The notes: a model not told the origin generated them from the letters alone. DNA of 64,000 bases from Ophioderma brevispina (GCA_023653785.1 JAMKCH010072476.1:62001-126000), one strand, 5' to 3'; shown: positions 36,180 to 47,352, counted from the stretch's first letter. Numbers and translations: made by a program.

Positions 36180-37440
36180 ATTCCTCTGACTGAGCTCATC
36201 AAAGGATGCTTGAAAACAGGAGTTCTAACCAGCTAGGAGCGAAGAAGAGCGATGGCGTAGGTTCCAGAGGGACTACCCAAGGGGGGGTGAAAAAAAAAGG
36301 CGTGCCACACATATCCTGTTCAACGTCTATACCAACGACCATCATAGGAGTGCAGGAATCGGTCGTGATCTTATGCAGACGATCTTGGAAGCGGCGTACA
36401 AAATTCAGACATCACGTGTTAAAGGAGAATCCCAAAGCTTAGGATGAACTCACTACTTAGAGGAAAACCACTATTGCAAATCCATCCATCTCAAGACACA
36501 GATGTGTGCTTCCATCTACGCGACGTGAAGCCAAAACGTCAGTCTAATGTACCCTGCATGGAACCCCATGGAGCACTGCACATGGATAACCATGTCTACC
36601 TGGGAGCGCTAGGAACACACTCTCGAGCTCGCGTATAAACCTACATCATGTGACATCAAGAAGAACGAATGTAAAGGAAAATGCAATAGCATTTGAACAA
36701 ATTCGCTGGCACAAAATGGGGGTGATTGCCCAAATACCCTAAGATCGCGGCATCACCCTGTTGCTACCTGTGCGAGTATGCACCCTATATGGGAAAGATT
36801 CAAACCATGGTCATCAAGAAGCTTGATCTAGCGTTGAATGCCTCCTGCCGCGTTGCCGGCTTATCACATAACCGGTTGTATTCGCCCAACTTCCAACGAA
36901 GAAAAACTTATATATTGCTCACAGACATATCCGTGTAGTGTAGCGAACATGCAGGAACGAGCTGCCAAGAGTCTAATGTGAAGCACCAAATGTCCGGACA
37001 GAGACCTGCTGTAACCGCCTCCAACCGCAGAGAGTTCTTAAGCAAAGTTCAACCCCTTGAAAACAGTCTCTAAGGAGATTGAGAGAGTCGCTTGTGGAAA
37101 GAATAGAAAGGCTTGTTTAACCAGTACATCTATATTGGTATGTACCCGGGAGCATCTTCCAGCTGGAGCGATCCTCATGGGCTGAATGATGAGGTCTAGC
37201 TAGAACCGGAATCGGCCGAGCTAAGTTTCCTTGCTGAAGGGGGCTACCTGGAGCAGATCAGGATACTACCTGTAGTTGTGGAATAGTACCAGACAATGGA
37301 ACATCTGTTGGACTGCCCACCGTTGGAGCAACAATGAACAGACAAGGACCTTGCGGAATTCAGTGAAGCAGTCAGACGTTGTACCCATCTCTGGCTAGAT
37401 CATATGAGAACCACTGTGTTTGGACACGATAAGAAGAATA
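36180..37440 (+). pseudogene. LINE C: reverse transcriptase and C-terminus, decayed
   Basis: Plus-strand translation across frames follows an ORF2 C-terminal half. There is an ENRSS..LGAKKS block before a GLPKGG (the LPQG site, about 36265-36290), HILFNVYTND (36310-36339), HLRDVKPKRQSNV (about 36505-36545), an LGA..THSRARV segment, KKLDLALNASC (about 36820-36850), and finally CSCG then QTMEHLLDCP (37270-37316). The last is the usual Cys-His-Cys tail of many jockey/CR1-type LINEs. The YADD box is not recovered. Stops and frameshifts make it non-functional; the 5' half is absent. The clade cannot be fixed by eye. Confidence 0.6.
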
Positions 37441-38231
37441 AGCATTTCCGTTTGGTTTTTTTTATTGATTTTGCTTGCATAAACAAAAATATTAACAAAA
37501 GAATAATTTATAATAGCATGTAAACTAGGGCATAATAATACTTTAAATCAGTTCTAACTTCAAATGGCCTCATCAGGTGTTAAGAGCATTAGGCCTAACC
37601 ATTTAGCTTTGGTTACTTTCACCTCGCACGCTCGTGCTCGTTGAACACTTCCCCTGGTCGATTTTGGACCCATTTGTTCGATGAAGCATAACTTTTTTTT
37701 GTAGACCACCGGTTCGAGTGGAATAAAGTTTATACAAACTTTTTAATTTCTCTTGCGGAATAGTGTAAAAATATTAATCATGTATCCCTATTTTTCAAAA
37801 GTGTTTCCTTCATCCGACTGTTAATAAGATTATTTTATGAATCTCGTGTAGTAATATGTAAGTACTGGGGTTGTGGTGGTCTTGATGGCAGTAGTAGTAT
37901 ATAGTAGAAGTGGTGGTTTCGGGAGTGATGGTTTTGGCAGTACAGTTCAATTTCCACCCTGCTTTGTAGGTGATAGTAGAAATTTTGGACATAACACTAG
38001 GTCTACTAAGTAAAAGGTAACAAGCTGTTTGCAGCAGTGAACAGTATTGGGCGCTTGAACAGGAGGTTAATAGGTTAATTTGGTTAGAACAGCAAAGCAG
38101 AACAACCCAAGGAAAAGCAGAAATATCTGAAATGTTCAAGTGGACCAGGTGCATATTGTATTCTCCGCATGCTTGGATGATCTGGAAGAAAAACAGCTCA
38201 TTCAACATAATTTGCAGGTGTTTCCGTAAAG
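37441..38231. other. no recognised gene
   Basis: A poly-T stretch lies right after the LINE. TAGGCCTA occurs at about 37590. The 150-codon minus frame 37810-38262 is rich in Ser/Thr/Tyr/His, shows no motif, and its upstream (N-terminal) end overlaps the hairpin at 38232, so I do not call a gene. Confidence 0.4.
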
Positions 38232-38348
38232 TGACCCATCTGACCCACTTTTTATCTGACACACTTATGAATTCGGAAACCCTTCACGGAATAAACCACG
38301 TTTTTGTTCCGTTAAGGGTTCAGAATTCATAAGTGGGTCAGATGGTCA
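38232..38348. mobile_element. 117-bp hairpin element
   Basis: TGACCCATCTGACCCACTT at the left end and AAGTGGGTCAGATGGTCA at the right end are inverse complements, continuing inward through ATGAATTC / GAATTCAT and AACCCTTCACGGAA / TTCCGTTAAGGGTT. A 16-base piece (TTTATCTGACACACTT) is inserted or duplicated in the left arm. The loop is only ~10 bases, as in a miniature foldback. Confidence 0.75.
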
Positions 38349-38639
38349 AATAAGTCATAAACACAGTTAACATTTCTAAAGACGTATTTGTGTCTTCTTT
38401 CTGCTGTCTACTTGCAGATCGGCATATGCCTAACGTCCCTTAACTGCATTTAAATGCACTTTAAAAAATCACGGAGTGGACCCCTGCCTTGGGTTGGGGA
38501 AAATTGCTCCTAGATCTAACAAGAAAAATAACGCTACCTCACTTTTTTGCAGTGATCGTCAGATTTTACTCCAGGGATGTTAGGGATATAGGGATTACTT
38601 GGGTATCCCTTTCAGACTAATGTCAAGAAGTTTGGTCAT
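38349..38639. other. spacer before the transposase remnant
   Basis: No terminal repeat of the following transposon was found here, so its 5' end is not delimited. Confidence 0.4.
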
Positions 38640-38739
38640 TCATAAAACGTCGAAGACGGGACACAAGTGGTATTGCTGCACTTTGGAGCAATGTCTCATT
38701 TGATCAGTAATGCATCCGACAAAGCTGAGATACTTTACA

Positions 38740-39335
38740 AAACAATATGAGTCAATCTTAAAAGAACCATTGCGAAAAAGCCCATGTCCGCCGTGCTCTG
38801 AGAAAGAACCAAATGTGTCAACACGGAGAAAGAACTGCCCGCAGACTTTAAAGTCATCCTTCAACAGAATAACTAACATATAGACTTGAAATGGCATCCG
38901 TATCGTATGTAGATATAAGTTGGAAGGCGGAGATGCCACAAGATATATTCAGTATTACAATTGGTTGTTGAACAAAACCCAACATTTCATGTCCAATATC
39001 ATCATTGGGGATGAGGCTGCATTTCAAATGAATGGAGCTGTGCCTAGCTACAATACAACGTTGTCCGATGGCTTAAGTCAAGCCCCTCAGGGCTTCGCCT
39101 ATAAAGCCTACCTCTCGGAAGAAATTAACTGTTTGAATTGGTTTGGTCAGAAACAATATCATCGGACCTTATTTCTTTGTTGGAAACGTCAATGGACAAG
39201 CATATTTAGACAATGTTTAATAACTTTGTGCAAGAGGTTGAAGTTTTTTGGTGTTAACCAGAATTAAATGGAAGCATCCCCAGAGCTTGGTGGATGACGG
39301 GGCTCCGGGACATCGTTTGAGCTAGATGTTTTACT
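38740..39335 (+). pseudogene. Tc1/mariner-type transposase, N-terminal and core part, broken
   Basis: Read across frames on the plus strand, this is a DDE transposase of the IS630-Tc1-mariner superfamily. It has a helix-turn-helix-like VRRALRKN..., then KWHPYRM, GGDATRYIQYYNWLL, and SNIIIGDEAAFQMNG with the first catalytic Asp at 39010-39012. A WFG/GLVRNNIIGPYFFVGN block follows, then DDGAPGHR with the second Asp at 39296-39298. At least two frameshifts and stops lie between these blocks. The remaining part with the third acidic residue is not adjacent; it appears about 1 kb downstream (40346-40580). Inactive. Confidence 0.75.
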
Positions 39336-39662
39336 TTGAATTTGGAAGGGAATGCAGGGAATGCAGGGTTTTGTCATTTTATTTTAAATATTAATTAACC
39401 GACCAATGTTGAAAGATAGTGCGGTCCAATCGAAAATAATAAGTGAAAATAAAAATAATAAAGCTGCATTGAGGTATACCATCGATTTTCTGCAAATCGG
39501 TTGAGCTGATTCTCGACCTCGTTTGACATCGCCTAATTTGAAAAGTAAATCAGCAATTTCAATCATTTTTTCACGGCTAAACGGATTAAACTCCAAAGAC
39601 TTAAAAAAATGCAAACACAGTTGCATACCGGTACAATAAAAATATGGAATGCCTAAGAGCAT

Positions 39663-39770
39663 AATAGTAAAAATATATCATGAGGTCCAATTTTGTCTTT
39701 TCCATTTCACGAGGCGAAGACGAGTAAAATGGAACAGTAAAATTTGACCCAATGATATAATTTTACTATT
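39663..39770. mobile_element. 108-bp hairpin between the transposase pieces
   Basis: AATAGTAAAAATATATCATG at the left and CAATGATATAATTTTACTAT at the right are near-exact inverse complements, continuing through GGTCCAATTTT / AAAATTTGACC and TTCCATTT / AAATGGAA. The centre is GAGGCGAAGACGAG. A separate MITE that helped split the transposon is the simplest reading. Confidence 0.65.
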
Positions 39771-39839
39771 GCACGAATATACGCAGTCAATGTTTGTTTT
39801 ATATCATGATATCACCTGTTTGCTTTTCATGTCACGTGA

Positions 39840-40330
39840 TACCGGGTGTCTCAAAAAAGCAGGCCCCTGCAAAAAGGAAACCCTCAAAGCGCCCTCTATT
39901 TCACGAAGAGAAAAAGGTAAACCATACAAATTAATACACCTCTATAAAGTGCATTTCGTTAGGTTTCCGACACCGAAAAAAATCCAAAAGGACACATATT
40001 GACCAAGTTATGGCCGATTGAAAATTTGTACCACTTTTTCATTTTATCCACGGATTGTTACTGTTTTAGCCGTCTTTAGATAATACACATTCTCCACGCA
40101 CATTCTTTTGTTTATAATGGTTTCTTTTGTTTTTGCGACAAAGGTCAGTTCTGATGTTGAAACGGTTAGTTTCAATTATTAGAAATTCTTGCCTCATTTT
40201 TCTGTACTGCGCTGCTCTGCCCTCCACTTGGCTGCCTCTAAGACGGATGCAGGCTTGCGTTCTCTTTTCCATTTCAATAATGGACTTGCGAACCATTCTT
40301 GTTCTTGCAAATGCAGCGGTTATTCTGTAA
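39840..40330 (-). pseudogene. inverted 3' end of the mariner-type element
   Basis: The minus strand encodes RITAAFARTRMVRKSIIEME and the following C-terminal residues (about 40215-40325), the same C-terminal peptide as the plus-strand copy at 40445-40535. The strand then runs on through non-coding sequence to a terminus TTTTTTGAGACACCCGGTA (complement of 39840-39858), the kind of terminal repeat typical of this transposon group. So this is a second, inverted copy of only the 3' end, lying head to head with the plus copy. Confidence 0.7.
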
Positions 40331-40345
40331 AGAAAATCCCCATAT

Positions 40346-40580
40346 TTGACTCCGCTAGACTTCGGCCTATGGGGAACATTAAAGAGTGAAGTGTATGCAC
40401 AGGAACCACCAGCAAACTTGCCAGAACTTTGCAACAGAATAACCACTGCCATTGCAAGCATCCGACAGACAAGAATGATTCGCAAGTCGATCATTGAAAT
40501 GGAAAAGAGAGCGCAAGCCTGCATACGTCTTCATGGTCTTAGATGCAGCCAAGCGGAAGGCAGAGCAGCGCAGTAAAGAA
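40346..40580 (+). pseudogene. mariner-type transposase C-terminal part, plus copy
   Basis: The frame starts with LTPLDFGLWGTLKSEVY; the Asp of the PLDF site (40358-40360) lies where the last acidic residue of the DDE triad is expected. It continues NRITTAIASIRQTRMIRKSI and ends near 40575. It completes the transposase begun at 38740-39335, but ~1 kb of other sequence lies between. I find no 3' terminal repeat downstream of this copy. The 152-codon minus frame (40066-40524) reads across both inverted copies and is an artefact. Confidence 0.75.
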
Positions 40581-40599
40581 AAATAAAGCAAGATCTTGG

Positions 40600-42880
40600 C
40601 ATTCTGACTAATTACAAAGTGACTTCTTCAGGGGATCCTGTGTCAAGTGTGCTAATTTATTTGTATTTTAGCAAATTCTAACAGTATTGAATACTTTATG
40701 GACAAGTTCTTGCTTGCATTTTGGAGCTTGATTGGACTAATGTTCTTGCACTCTGAATGCGGTATCCAAAAGAACCAACTACTCTAATTGGAAATTAAAG
40801 AAAAATACAAGCATCTCAGCTCGCTTTTTGAAAGATTTAATATTGATGTGGTTAGTTGTCCAAAGCGCGGTTACTCGGTATACGTTCTAGATGCCATTAA
40901 TAAATGTAAACAAAAAATATGACAGCAGTTGCATATCAGAAATGGTTCCTTATATGTATGTGTATGGGGGAGGTGGTGGAGGGATCTACATAGGTGGAAT
41001 GGTGGGATTTGATTGTGAGACAGGGCTGTCGGAATTAATTATTTACTATATACTCTCTAAATTTCTTAGATTAAAAATCAATCTAATTTGATTGCTATCA
41101 GGGTCCAGTACAAGTTTAGATTAAAAGATTTAAAGCAAAATACATTGCAATATAAATCCAATACAGAACAATTAATAATGAAAATTCAGATTTGTCCTCC
41201 ATTTTAATCCAAAAAATTGACCCCTACATGATCCTTAACCCCTTTTTGTTAATATACATAAATTGCCACCAAATTTGCTCAAAAAATCACTGGCTAAGGA
41301 TTCGGGGGTGTACAAAGATCGACCTTTAATGACCCAAATGTGACCTCTAGCTCCATTTTGAGAAAACAAACTTTCAAATACTTCCTTGGTAATGATAGAT
41401 TGGTGTACAATGGATTCAAGTGCTGAAATTAACATAGTTGTTACTCATGAAAGTATGTGTTGTTAAGATAGAGGGAAATAGCAGAGATTGTTACCACTTC
41501 CAAAATACAAAACTCTTTGCATTGTCAGATTGATAGCCAGTGGCGTAGCCGGGGGCCGCGTGCCCCGCCGCGATGTTCTGGGTCGGTACATAACCGTCCG
41601 TCGGTACATTTGTGCTAAAAATCTGTAAGCTGTTGTTTTGAGGGGTGTGCCTTAAGATGAATACCTAGAGGTTCATAATTGTTCTAACAACTGTTCAAAC
41701 ATGACTTTGCGTTGGCGATGATGTTTTCACCTTTGACCTAGGATTTATGGGTCCAAGACACAAATAAATGTCAAAACTTCAAGTGACTTGAACTTATGAG
41801 GCATGCTTGAAGCATTACATTCATCAGGAAACCTGATTCCTCATTTACCAATGCAAGTAGGATGGGTTCACAGTCAGAAAGGCATTAAAACACTTTTTTT
41901 ACACCATTTAATTAATTAACCCACAACATCGGAAGTATCATCTAATATATAGTCAATATGGTCGAGAACAGTGCAAAATTAATGTTTGCACGTGTCTTCC
42001 TAATTAATTAAAATGCTTAATTGCTGCTGAATATACAATGGAAGGGTGCCCACGCTCTAGTAAAAATGCCTACACATTCCTAATTTTCTTTCCCTATAAT
42101 TTCTTTTTAATCCCTATATTTTCGCCATATTGTTTTAATTGCCCTATTTTTTAGCCCTATATTTTTTGCAAGGGGTTCACTGTAGCCCTGAATCGGCCGA
42201 CATTTTGGTATACCCAATACAATAGCATCCAGGAACCCTGTTTAAGAAGTTGTCTCTATGGAGCTTGGGCTCTGTGGGTTCCCAGATGTGCCGTCAGTGA
42301 CTTCAAGTGAAGTAAGGAGCCCAGATCAGTGACGATGCATACCACAGACTTTGCAAGACATTGTATTGAAAATACATGTTCTATCTTTAGGCTAGATGTC
42401 TAGAAACCTTCTCAAATAATACGCGAGCCCGAACCAATATTTAAATCGTCAACGAGTCGTGGCTTGATTCAAACATCTGCTCTGCTGAAATATTTCATTG
42501 ATGATATGAACGTCTTAAGGGAGAGGGAAATATTGCCTTCATTGCCTTAAATAAAACTACCCCTTGCTATCGAGTGCTCTTCGAGAGGAAGATTTATCTT
42601 ATCAAACAAAGAATAGAATCCCTTTTGGTGTCAAGCAACAATATCTGCTCAAACTGTGGTTGATGGTGATTTCTAACAGACCTCCTGAGGGAAAGACTGC
42701 CATTTGAAAACCGGGGTGACCGTGTTAAAAATTAACAACGAATCTAAATCACCTGGTGCTCTCTTGTGTAGATTTTACTAATTTAATGTCACTGGACTCG
42801 CTTGGAAGAACGGTGAGCCCATAGGCCATGGAGTCGCTATGATCTGCTTTTCGCTATCATGATAATACCAAGAGCCGAGA
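40600..42880. other. no recognised gene; one MITE-end fragment
   Basis: CAGTGGCGTAGCCGGGGGCC at about 41539-41558 matches the terminus type of the 21-kb MITE but has no partner. A short direct repeat GTCGGTACAT follows. Frames 41235-41435 and 40891-41091 are unsupported. Confidence 0.4.
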
Positions 42881-42883
42881 GAG

Positions 42884-43160
42884 AGCACGGTGGCCAACTG
42901 ATAAAGCGCATCATGATCATAAAACCATTGAAAATCGTAGTTCGACCCCCGCTGTAGTCAACGAGTGTTTGTGTCACCCTGACAGATACTTTTATAATCT
43001 CAATTACCTCATTGACCTAAGCGAATCTTGGGAGCTGTTTAGGGGAAATTACAACTAAATAAGTGGAAGGGATGTGCGCTTGGCAATCTGCCTGCCCTGA
43101 TGAAGCGAAATGATCTTGTGACATTTCCTGATGGCCGCGGTATAATAATAATAGACCCAA
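42884..43160 (+). repeat. tRNA-headed SINE candidate
   Basis: A box TGGCCAACTGA (42891-42901) and B box AGTTCGACCCC (42939-42949) are correctly spaced. About 200 bases further on, the segment ends in GGTATAATAATAATAG (43139-43154), an AT-rich tail like those of the LINE and SINE above. The body matches nothing else in the window. Confidence 0.45.
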
Positions 43161-43722
43161 GCGATTTGAATCATTCGGAAAAGGCGCTTAAATGTCGTAA
43201 TTCACCATCTGTCTCAGCTCGTCACTTTTTCCAACTTGACGCATACATGGAACAGAAATACCTGGATCTCTGATTGACTGCTGGTTTCTGACGTGAGACG
43301 TTACCCCACATCCTGTTTATCAGCGAACCACATCATTTCATCGCAAACTTTGCCTACCAAAACCATGTTTGGTTCGAATTAACCCGACACAATTTTTTTT
43401 CTTTCTGCTGAAGCTTTGATAAGGATATCTTTCAAAAGCAAGGCTTTCTGACCTCCAATTTACTACTTCAACCCTGTTGTCAGCGACAGCCAGATTCAAG
43501 CATTGAAGAGAATTGGGTAATGTTTTCGAGATTCCCAACCGGACCTCGTGTTGACAAAATCTTGGCCACCATTGTTCAACTTGTTAAAGAACTTCTGCAA
43601 TAAAGAGGAAAAGCCTTATTCATAAATCAAAGCAACGGAATCTGGGATACAGATTGATTGGGACAATTTGTTAGTATCAAAAGCAGGGCGACGGAATTAT
43701 CCGCAGAGCCCATAGACATTTT
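43161..43722. other. no recognised gene
   Basis: A 27-codon ATG frame at about 43519-43602 (MFSRFP...ELLQ) is clean but has no independent support. Nothing else recognised. Confidence 0.4.
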
Positions 43723-43940
43723 GGCCCGTATTCCGCCGATGTTTAACGCTAATCACTGTTAAATTTCGCATTTGAATCGCATCGCTAAAATAAACGCAAT
43801 TATCAAAGCATGTTAATTTTAAACACTGATTTAAATTTAGCGAACATCGTTGAACATGTCTAAAACGTTGTTTTAAAAATTTTAGACTTGGTCCGGGTGG
43901 TAGTTTAAGGCGTGTTTAACTTCACGGCAACGCTTCATCG
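43723..43940 (+). mobile_element. GGCCCGTATTC repeat family, copy A
   Basis: Aligns along its length with the complement of 48061-48278. Shared phrases in order are CCCGTATTC, CCGATGTT, AACGC.AATCACTG, TTTAAATTTAGC-like, CGAACATCGT, TTAGACTTG.TCC, GGTAGTTTAAG.C and GTTTAACTT. The element is ~215 bp and non-coding. It ends directly before LINE D. Confidence 0.65.
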
Positions 43941-44019
43941 AATCCAGATTATTTTGGCGGCTATGTGACTGGATACAGTCAGTGCATGATAGATTTCCAA
44001 GTGCCATGATCCAAGTTGC

Positions 44020-45880
44020 ATGATAGGAGGTCTTCCACCGGCTGCCACAAGTGCCATGATAGGAGTCTTTCAAGGCTGCCCACTCTCCGGCATCCTGTTT
44101 CTGGCCGCCTTCAATCTGTGTCTTGATTTCCTAGACAGTGCCTCAACAAACCGGCGGCGGTGCTGCATTAGTGGATCTGACATCATAGATCATCTGCCAA
44201 AGCATACGCAGATTACCTGACCCTCGTAGCTAGGAGTCCAGAAGGATGGCAGAACTTGTACATACTTGAACAACTTCCTCAAGTGGACATGGTCTGACAT
44301 GAAAGCCAAACCAAGCACATGCAAGTCTCATGCCATGAAGTGGTTTGTCCCCAACCCAGAACAAAAACGACAAGGATACAAAACCATAATGTGGCATAGA
44401 TCTCCGGCCTAGAATAAGACTGACAGCAAATTGCTTATATCCAAGTCAACTCATTATGACCTGAAGGACAATAAAATCAGGACATTGTAGCACCAAAGCT
44501 GACAGCATGTTCAACCACCATTCCAGTCAACTGTGGGGCCTATGAAGCTATGGATCTAACATACGCTATTCTACCCAAACTGACGTGGGGTTCACCCTAT
44601 AACTTCCCAATTTCCTTCGTCGAAAGTCTGGAAGCTACTTATAAGCAGATATAAGCAGATGCACCACCACCACCACCTCTGTACAGGAGCAGAACACACA
44701 TGTTCTGCAACTGAAAAAGGCTAACAACATCAGTCATTTTCAGTAACTAAGTCCCATCTAAACAAGTACTCTAAAGATGGAAAGTACACAGACACTCAGC
44801 AATATTTCTGCCAACCGCTCTTGTGTCAAAAAAGAACCAAAAGCTGATCAAAGACTGAGTCATCCAGAACAAAGAAAATGACTCACCGGACTAATAAAAG
44901 ATGCAGATGGGAAGACATGTTGGTCTACCTTACCACGGATGTTCGAAACAAGGGCAGTGTTGAACTGGGGTCTGTCAGGCAGGTAGACACCTCCTGAAGA
45001 AACTTTTGTTATGTCTGGACGTCCCAAAAAAGAAGCTGCTGTCTTTCCACACCAACGCAATTCATGACAACTTCCATCCCCTGCCATCTGAAGCTGTGGG
45101 GCAAGTCCAATCTTGGACTCTGCCAATTATGCCATCCTCGTCATTGTACACTGTTCCACATCCTCATTGTTTGTAGCTATTCATTACAAACTACAACTGG
45201 CGCCATGACTCAAACACGAAAGCACTCTCTACAGGTCTGGCACCGTACGCCATAAAGGCAAATCAGGAAAAAACCATCGCATCTGAGAATCTGAACTCCA
45301 TCTCTACAATAGCCTTCGCACAGCTGATGGTACACTATCGAAATCCAGTCTGACCACTGCCTAAGACGACCAAACAACCTTCTGAGTAAGGCCCATGATG
45401 TATATTCCTATGGATAGACACAAACAATAGTGTTTCCTCCAAAATCACTGGGACGCCAAGAGACCGGTATCCCCATCGTTTTCTATCTAACAAACAGAGA
45501 CCGTGAATCATCATAGAGGTGACGGTCCCTATGGAGGAGAACCTATCTAATGCACATGCTAGAAAGGATTTGCAATATATCGAACAAGATCTTATGTGGC
45601 TGCCTGTGGGGGGGGGGAAAGCAGAGATGGTCTACATACTACTTTTCAATAAAAAGTGGAATCAGAGGTTTTCTTCTTCTGCAATACCAATCCGTCACAA
45701 TTGCCTGCATCCTTGGGCAGTAGGAAAGAGAAGGCTATAGTCCACTACAGCAGCCCAAATTCATCAGAGCGAAGCTATGTCCATCTGGCTTCAGCAGAAG
45801 CTCGAAGGCAATCAGACTATATTATAGCTACAAGCAAACTCCACGCAATATGCTCTTATGGATTGGAATGGTGAAGCGCC
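44020..45880 (+). pseudogene. LINE D with restriction-like endonuclease (R2-like end), decayed
   Basis: Plus strand, many frameshifts. RT palm: GVFQGCPLSGILF (about 44064-44102), then AYADYLTLVARSPEGWQ (44202-44252), where the catalytic YADD has become YADY (codons 44205-44216). Later come KAKPSKCKSHAMKWF, a KLWI-containing block and a SFVESLEATYKQ-like block. C-terminal CxLC...HCTLFHIL..C zinc knuckle at about 45114-45170, followed by YNWRHDS (about 45190-45215). Finally TVPMEENLSNAHARKDLQYI (from about 45522), the segment following the nuclease core in REL-type LINEs. Such elements copy RNA into a nicked site. The 5' half is missing. Confidence 0.6.
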
Positions 45881-46618
45881 TCCAAAACCAGGTTTAAAAA
45901 CCCGCTAAGTCTGGTCCAAGCCCAGAGACCTCAAAGCACACTTAATCTTGACAAAGAGATACTGTATAAGGTGAATTTTCCCCCTACTAAGTCACCTTCA
46001 AGGGGGAGATATATCAGGTGCTTATATCTAAACTCGTACTAAACGATAATAAACTTTGTTCTAATGACCCCCCTTCGAACCTACAAGACATAAACCCATT
46101 TCAGGGGGTCCAACATTGTTCATCAGCGGCGAGCGACGGGCGAATACCAACCCCGCAGGCAACTGCAGAGCCTAAGCTAGGCAATAACCCACCAAAAACA
46201 AACAATAATTGTACATAATACCTGAATCCAACTTGAAAACTTACTTACGACCAACCTGTCCAGTCAAGTTCAGTCTGCACATCCCAGACAAGCCCACTCT
46301 AGCATGGATCAGCATGGATCCATGGCATCCTTGCCTATCCAGAGCTCCTGAACCATAAAAACTAAACACCCAATTCAGTTTGAAGAAAAAACAAACGGAC
46401 GTCCGTGCTCGGTGGTGCTGATTACAATCACTGACCCCCAACCCGACACATCCGCTTTCGTTATTGTGCCTGTGGCGCGAACCTCTTACGCGAAATCTAC
46501 CATCATATAGGGCTCTATACCCACAGGCCGTCTATTAGAAAATTCCCGATTATTGCTTTAAACGGATTAAAAAACTAGGCTCGAAGTGTGACAGCTGATG
46601 GTGTGTCTACACATATGA
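45881..46618. other. possible 3' continuation of LINE D; otherwise unassigned
   Basis: GC content stays above the flanks, which fits a LINE 3' UTR. ATGGATCAGC is repeated at about 46302-46320. No poly-A or microsatellite tail is clear. Confidence 0.3.
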
Positions 46619-46882
46619 CAGGGCTCATACGCGGGATTTTTACGGGGGGTGCGGGTCTTCGAAAATAGGGACCTTTTTTGAAAAAATGACTACCCCCCTT
46701 AAAAGTGGTCATTTTTTGACGTTTTGGATATTCATCATCAAAATGTGGACCTTTTTCGTTCATAGTTTCTAAATTTTGGACCTTTTTATAACAAAACTCG
46801 GCAAAAAAGTGGACCTTTTTTCCCTTTTGTGGATTTGGGGGTGCGATCCGCCCCCCCCCCCCCCCCCCCGCGTACGGGCCTG
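46619..46882. mobile_element. MITE with CATACGCGGG / GTACGCGGG termini
   Basis: CAGGGCTCATACGCGGG at the left and the inverse CAGGCCCGTACGCGGG at the right are terminal inverted repeats, each followed by a G/C-rich run (right-hand C run 46851-46869). Inside, TGGACCTTTTT recurs four times. The 105-codon minus frame with a GPYAGGGGG start is a by-product of this element. Confidence 0.6.
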
Positions 46883-47202
46883 GTTCTACCAATGACCTTA
46901 TTAATCGTGTTAGACCAGGTGGTCTCTTTCACTTATCTTTCTTTTCCGAATCCTCAGTGGATGTCTTCTCTCCATGTCCTCATTCTATTTTTATGCTTGT
47001 GTGTACGTTATAGTATGAATGATAGCAATGCAGCACAGGCGACATACAAAAAAAGTCCAAAAGAGATAAGAAAAAATTAATAGCTGCCCTTTGGGTAGTG
47101 AGGGAGACCTGCCCTGGAGCATGGGTGCTGGCAAAAACTAACACGTCTAGCATAACGAACTTGTTAAAACATTTAACCTGCGGTTTTTTTAACTGTGCGT
47201 TT
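46883..47202. other. no recognised gene
   Basis: Nothing recognised between the two MITEs. Confidence 0.4.
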
Positions 47203-47352
47203 AACTAACCACTATTTAGGCCTAAACACCGTTTATTTTAAACATCGTTTGAGATACGGGCCCTGTGTCATTAACCACATTAAAAGAGTATGGGCCGTAT
47301 TCTCAAACGATTTTAAAATAAAACGGTGGTTAGGCATAAATTGTGGTTTAGG
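47203..47352. mobile_element. 150-bp foldback with GATACGGGCCC inner ends
   Basis: CTAACCACTATTTAGGCCTA, ACACCGTTTATTTTAAA and ATCGTTTGAGATACGGGCCC (47205-47266) are mirrored by GGGCCGTATTCTCAAACGAT, TTTTAAAATAAAACGGTGGT and TTGTGGTTTAGG (47291-47352). The loop is ~25 bases. The GGGCCGTATTC phrase links it to the 43.7/48.1-kb family. Confidence 0.7.

Noticed and set aside
37810..38262. 150-codon minus frame
   Set aside because: Rich in Ser/Thr/Tyr/His; its N-terminal end overlaps a hairpin element; no motif.
40066..40524. 152-codon minus-strand reading frame, the longest in the window
   Set aside because: It runs across two inverted copies of the same transposase end; only its 3' part is a true (minus) copy, the rest is antisense to the plus copy.
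43519..43602. 27-codon clean ATG frame
   Set aside because: Too short to be distinguished from chance without expression or conservation.
46575..46892. 105-codon minus frame
   Set aside because: Explained by a MITE with GC-rich ends; low-complexity N-terminus.
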